From the NCBI GenBank assembly GCA_934217675.1, contig CAKQCV010000083.1:1-9941 (forward strand): a stretch of 9,941 nt of DNA, in the 5' to 3' direction. Made by a program: the position numbers and the translations under genes. The notes beneath the pieces were generated by a model. It saw only the letters and a list, made by a program, of their open reading frames with translations, was not told where the DNA came from and did no database searches. Below, piece after piece: positions 7,063 to 9,941 of this stretch (positions are counted from its first letter, which is position 1; every line of letters begins with the position of its first letter). Source of the stretch: an uncultured Prevotella sp. (lineage in GTDB: Bacteria > Bacteroidota > Bacteroidia > Bacteroidales > Bacteroidaceae).

Positions 7063-8259
7063 TTAGCTACGACCATTTCGTGAACAATCGGCACAGACTC
7101 CCCGGTTTGCACCTCCCTTGCCACCGTAATAGGACATCTGTGCATCCTGCTTAATTCGGCCGCAAACCGTACACACGATCCATCGCCGATTGTAGCAATC
7201 CACTGTCCATTCATCTGAGGTCGGGTCATAGCTCTGGCAGATCCGGATATATTCCGCATCCAGCTCCTCTTGCGTAGGACCGGCTGGGACCACAGGTCTA
7301 GCAGCATACGGTGTTGGACGAGTATAGACTGATCTTCGCTCGAAAGATCTTTCTCGCTCTTCACGCAGCCGGATCTCTTCTTCATTCGTTCTCCTGATCT
7401 TATCGATGTCGGATAGCCGATCTTGCAAATCTCTCTTGAAGTCGTCTTTCTTTTGAATTCCCGCACCTGCAACGCAGAGGCAGCAAGGTGGCTGCGCAAC
7501 ATTAAAATGACAATGGGCGCAATCTATCCACCGAGCAGAATACTTGCCCTTATATTTTCCCAATGAAATCGGGCACAGGTTGCCGGCTCCATGCTCCGGG
7601 GGCGAAACCGCTACAGTGTAGTACTTTTGCTTCCACTGTTCTTCCAGACGGCTGAAGACCCATTCGGTGCGGTCGTTATCTTGAAGTACGCTTTGAAGTC
7701 TATCCGGGGTAAACTCCGTATCTTGGTCAATCTTCGGCATGGAGATTAACAAAAGCGAGTAGTTCTCCGCTTTTGCTTCTTCCGCCAGTTTCACCCTATC
7801 ATCGTCATCATAATAGCGGTCAAAATCCAACAGGATTCTTAACGGTATCCCTTGCATGGTCACGCGCAGCAGCGGTGGATAGGACAGGGGTTCGCACTCG
7901 AAAGCGACAGAGTCAATCTTCAATCTTCGTGCTTCCTGCAAAAGTTCTGGATCATTCCATGCCGGGAACCGCAACATCACTGGGGGCAACGCCAAAAAGC
8001 CACTCTGTTTCAACGCTTCGGCAAACGCCTTATAGATGGCCACCTCGCTTGCATACATACACTCGTAATTTGAAACATGTGCAAAGTGGTGGCGCCGCCG
8101 CGTTCCTTTTCGTGCCTCAAATGGTTGCAGACAAGCCGCACAGATGCAGTTGCACTTTTGACCGCTGGGCACCTCGGAGATATGTTTCAACTCGCCGGTT
8201 AGCTTATTGACGCCGAAATAGATATGACTCGCTGAACGCTTTTTGATGTTCTTTGCCAT
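7063..8259 (-). CDS. CoiA-like zinc-finger protein with extra C-terminal Cys clusters
   Basis: The 398-residue protein begins like CoiA-type proteins: C40-x2-C43, then RHHFAH at 56-61 and C67 form a likely zinc site before a helical segment (YKAFAEAL). The middle (about 115-215) has the strand/helix pattern of a nuclease-like fold, with LLDFDRYYDDDD at 143-154, but I do not see the E-x-Q motif of true CoiA, so catalysis is uncertain. Two further Cys clusters follow (C247-x2-C250 with C259/C260/C262, and C363-x2-C366 with C389-x2-C392), separated by a highly charged, probably coiled-coil stretch (about 268-308) and a Pro-rich linker. The ATG at 8259 is preferred over a GTG at 8265, because GAGG lies five bases before the ATG while the GTG overlaps it. 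It follows the 124-aa gene by 39 bases. Several zinc sites suggest a nucleic-acid-binding role; the exact function is unknown. Confidence 0.86.
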   Translation of the reverse strand: MAKNIKKRSASHIYFGVNKLTGELKHISEVPSGQKCNCICAACLQPFEARKGTRRRHHFAHVSNYECMYASEVAIYKAFAEALKQSGFLALPPVMLRFPAWNDPELLQEARRLKIDSVAFECEPLSYPPLLRVTMQGIPLRILLDFDRYYDDDDRVKLAEEAKAENYSLLLISMPKIDQDTEFTPDRLQSVLQDNDRTEWVFSRLEEQWKQKYYTVAVSPPEHGAGNLCPISLGKYKGKYSARWIDCAHCHFNVAQPPCCLCVAGAGIQKKDDFKRDLQDRLSDIDKIRRTNEEEIRLREERERSFERRSVYTRPTPYAARPVVPAGPTQEELDAEYIRICQSYDPTSDEWTVDCYNRRWIVCTVCGRIKQDAQMSYYGGKGGANRGVCADCSRNGRS

Positions 8260-8298
8260 ATGCACCTCGCTATATTCTACCGAGATTATCTTTGAAGA

Positions 8299-8673
8299 TC
8301 ACTTGCGTTCGAATACAAAACTGATACGGTCTTGGTATTCAGGCAACTGCTCCAGATAGACATTAAGGCGCCGTGCTACCTCAGCACGCTCCAATGCTGA
8401 TGCTTCTACCGGGCTTAGGTCGTGCCCACCTTCCTCCATGATATCCACTGCCATTTCATATAGCAGCTTATCCAGAAGCTCTTCGGGGCTATCAATTACA
8501 AGGCAGTCCATGTCACCGACAGTACCACGGCAACCCTCGATGCTGATGTAGATATACCCAACCTTATCAGACCATACGATATCGAAGTATGGAGTTGTTT
8601 TGATGTACTCAGAGAATACGCTCATAACTCGTTCAATGGCCTCTTTCACGCTGGTGTCATATTCCTTTTTCAT
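8299..8673 (-). CDS. Hypothetical acidic protein (124 aa) between two CoiA-like genes
   Basis: I do not recognise this family. The start at 8673 is fixed by a very strong AAGGAGG eight bases upstream, which overlaps the stop of the preceding CoiA-type gene; a longer frame back to 8757 would lie inside that gene and is not preferred. The protein is acidic and soluble, with an N-terminal amphipathic helix (VKEAIERVMSVFSEYI), a short beta section (VGYIYISIEG) and a long helical second half (PEELLDKLLYEMAVDIM, then an Ala/Glu/Arg-rich segment). No catalytic motif, Cys pair or membrane segment is evident. Its place 13 bases behind one CoiA-like gene and 39 bases before the other suggests co-expression and perhaps binding to one of them, for example as an inhibitor or adaptor. 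That is inference from position only. Confidence 0.85.
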   Translation of the reverse strand: MKKEYDTSVKEAIERVMSVFSEYIKTTPYFDIVWSDKVGYIYISIEGCRGTVGDMDCLVIDSPEELLDKLLYEMAVDIMEEGGHDLSPVEASALERAEVARRLNVYLEQLPEYQDRISFVFERK

Positions 8674-8686
8674 GTCTGCGCCCTCC

Positions 8687-9640
8687 TTAAAATCGAATGG
8701 ATGGGAGATGCTCCTCTCCATACTTATCCGCTTCATGGATAATGCGAGGATAAGCACAGTAGAAGAACAAACCTCCTTGCCTATAATCCGTTCCTGTCCG
8801 GAACTCGTTGATTAAATTGTTCTGACATTCCCGGCATTGGTTGTTATGCCAATCGTGCGTTTTCGGGCATATGTACCAGTCCCGTGGATTACCCTTGATT
8901 CGGCTGCACTTCGGCGCATAAGGTTGGTTATCACGGAGGAAGGCGTCAAATCGCTTCCGCTTGCTCAACAGAATGTTATGTAGGCCGTCTTTAGTAAAAA
9001 GATCTGGCGCAAAACCATCATCAATGAAGAATCGGCGATAGTTGGCATACCCATCATCGTCTACGATCGCCCACTCCACCTTCACGAGCCATTCGCAACC
9101 GTCGTCATCATGGTCTTCGGTGAGCTGCAGAACGACTGCTATATCTGTGGATCGCTGAGGAACAACTGAAGCGAGCACGCGATTCGGCCACTTCCACACA
9201 AACCTGTTCTCATCGTCCAGACTGCTGGAGATATACTCATTCCCAAAGGCGTAGGTCTCATCGAACACCCAAATCACCTTATAGTCGGCCCTGGTGTAGA
9301 ACTTATTGCGCCGTTCAAATTCACTAGCAGAAATCGGACTGTGCTGAAACTCAATGACATAGCCGCCCATCAAGATGTCTGCGCGATGGCATTCGCCCCT
9401 GTGTTCCACGACAATCTCACGAACATTTTTGGGAAAACGCGATTGCCATCCTCGGTGCCATTCAGACATATCATACTTCCAATCATCTATGCAGGAAGAC
9501 TGGTGCGCAAAGTGCCAGACATTCACTTCGCCTTGGCGGGGGATCACACTTTTCCCGCAAATAGGGCAGAAATATTCAGAATCCTTATCTGCATCCGTTG
9601 CGTGAATGCGGTGATGATCCGCTGTCAAAGCAAATTCCAA
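8687..9640 (-). CDS. CoiA-type zinc-finger nuclease-like protein
   Basis: The 317-residue protein matches the competence protein CoiA pattern. An N-terminal zinc site is formed by CPICG (C25, C28), HFAH at 43-46 and C50. A conserved MSEWHRGWQ block (58-66) and EHR at 79-81 follow, and then the nuclease-like core with D88 in RADIL and E97-F-Q99 followed by HS. In CoiA the D...E-x-Q residues correspond to the PD-(D/E)xK-type site, so activity looks possible. The rest (about 160-317) is not typical of CoiA and carries C245, C258, C269 and C272, perhaps a second zinc ribbon. The start is TTG at 9640, supported by GAGGAGGG six bases upstream. CoiA aids processing or recombination of incoming single-stranded DNA in naturally competent Firmicutes, but such proteins are also found in islands without competence genes, as here. 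It lies 24 bases after the partial upstream gene. Confidence 0.9.
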   Translation of the reverse strand: MEFALTADHHRIHATDADKDSEYFCPICGKSVIPRQGEVNVWHFAHQSSCIDDWKYDMSEWHRGWQSRFPKNVREIVVEHRGECHRADILMGGYVIEFQHSPISASEFERRNKFYTRADYKVIWVFDETYAFGNEYISSSLDDENRFVWKWPNRVLASVVPQRSTDIAVVLQLTEDHDDDGCEWLVKVEWAIVDDDGYANYRRFFIDDGFAPDLFTKDGLHNILLSKRKRFDAFLRDNQPYAPKCSRIKGNPRDWYICPKTHDWHNNQCRECQNNLINEFRTGTDYRQGGLFFYCAYPRIIHEADKYGEEHLPSIRF

Positions 9641-9664
9641 GGTGATCCCTCCTCACAGAATAAT

Positions 9665-9941
9665 CTATTCGCTGTCTTCTTGGCTGCTCGCGTCTCTCTG
9701 GTAGCCATACCCAAAAAAGCACATGTCGAGGATTTTGGCCGCCGGATACTCAATTCGGCTACCGCAATGTTTCCGGAGCTTTTCAAACTCATCCTCATGG
9801 TCAAGATACAGGTTGCCAAGGGTTCGGATGGATTTCGCACTGAATACTTGGGGTGCTGCACCGGTATCAGCAAGAGCCTTTTTGAAATACCGATCATAGG
9901 CGGGTACGCAGCCCACAGTACCCAGCAAGATCTTGGTAAGC
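9665..9941 (-). CDS. C-terminal part of an unrecognised protein (5' end outside the window)
   Basis: The last 91 or so codons of a minus-strand gene enter from the right edge and end with TAG at 9665-9667. The frame is open to the window border, and the first available start (TTG at 9928) has no ribosome binding site, so this is a truncated view rather than a short gene. The visible part begins with TKILLGTVGCVPAYDRYF, a block I have seen in unnamed bacterial proteins but cannot tie to a function. A helical segment (residues about 45-60 of the visible part, DHEDEFEKLRK) and an acidic tail ending in SQEDSE follow. The stop lies 24 bases before the TTG of the CoiA-type gene, so it is very probably the preceding gene of the same operon. 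Confidence 0.78.
   Translation of the reverse strand, partial: LTKILLGTVGCVPAYDRYFKKALADTGAAPQVFSAKSIRTLGNLYLDHEDEFEKLRKHCGSRIEYPAAKILDMCFFGYGYQRDASSQEDSE

Noticed and set aside
7017..7502. Minus-strand frame of 161 codons overlapping the end of the CoiA-like gene
   Set aside because: It is a different frame within a gene with ordered Cys clusters and a strong start; its own composition is Arg/Ser-rich and it has no RBS.
8272..8298. Short inverted repeat ATCTTTGAAGAT between the 124-aa and CoiA-like genes
   Set aside because: The arms are five bases with no U-tract, too weak to call a terminator or operator.
9625..9897. Minus-strand frame of 90 codons overlapping the partial upstream gene
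   Set aside because: It overlaps the start and RBS of the CoiA-type gene. The alternative frame is open to the window edge and ends 24 bases before the next start, as expected in an operon.

Overview
The window looks like accessory chromosome or mobile-element DNA from a Firmicute, most likely a gut-type Clostridia. The reasons are strong GGAGG-type ribosome binding sites, several TTG starts backed by good Shine-Dalgarno sequences, moderate GC, and protein types (small excisionase-like HTH proteins, DUF262 proteins, CoiA-like proteins) common in Clostridia islands. This placement is inference. Every supported gene reads on the minus strand, so transcription runs from right to left.

Right part (about 7063-9941): an operon of four genes whose 5' end lies outside the window. 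In transcription order they are the C-terminal piece of an unrecognised protein, a CoiA-type zinc-finger/nuclease protein, an unrecognised 124-aa protein, and a second, longer protein with a CoiA-like zinc finger, a charged helical stretch and extra Cys clusters. Gaps are only 13-39 bases.

Middle (about 1706-7048): a good sigma-A-type promoter (-35 TTGATA, 17-base spacer, -10 TATTAT) lies directly behind the CoiA-like gene. It is followed by a leader with a strong inverted repeat and then a tightly packed cassette: a small HTH protein, an 847-aa DUF262-DUF1524 protein with a DUF4268-like C-terminus, an EcoRI-family adenine methyltransferase, and a DUF262-HNH protein. The start and stop codons overlap at two of the three junctions. 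This reads as a restriction-modification-like defence cassette in which two different DUF262 nucleases share one self-protecting methylase.

Left part (1-1661): a membrane-anchored 162-aa protein, a basic 79-aa protein, a 182-aa chimera of an IS30-transposase-type HTH region with an AbrB-type C-terminal domain, and a minus-strand structured RNA that runs off the left edge. The RNA has nested hairpins whose G-U pairs only work on the minus strand. It resembles my recollection of HEARO/omega RNAs that precede IscB, so an IscB-type gene may lie just beyond the left end; this is a hypothesis.

No rRNA, tRNA, CRISPR array or intact transposase was seen.
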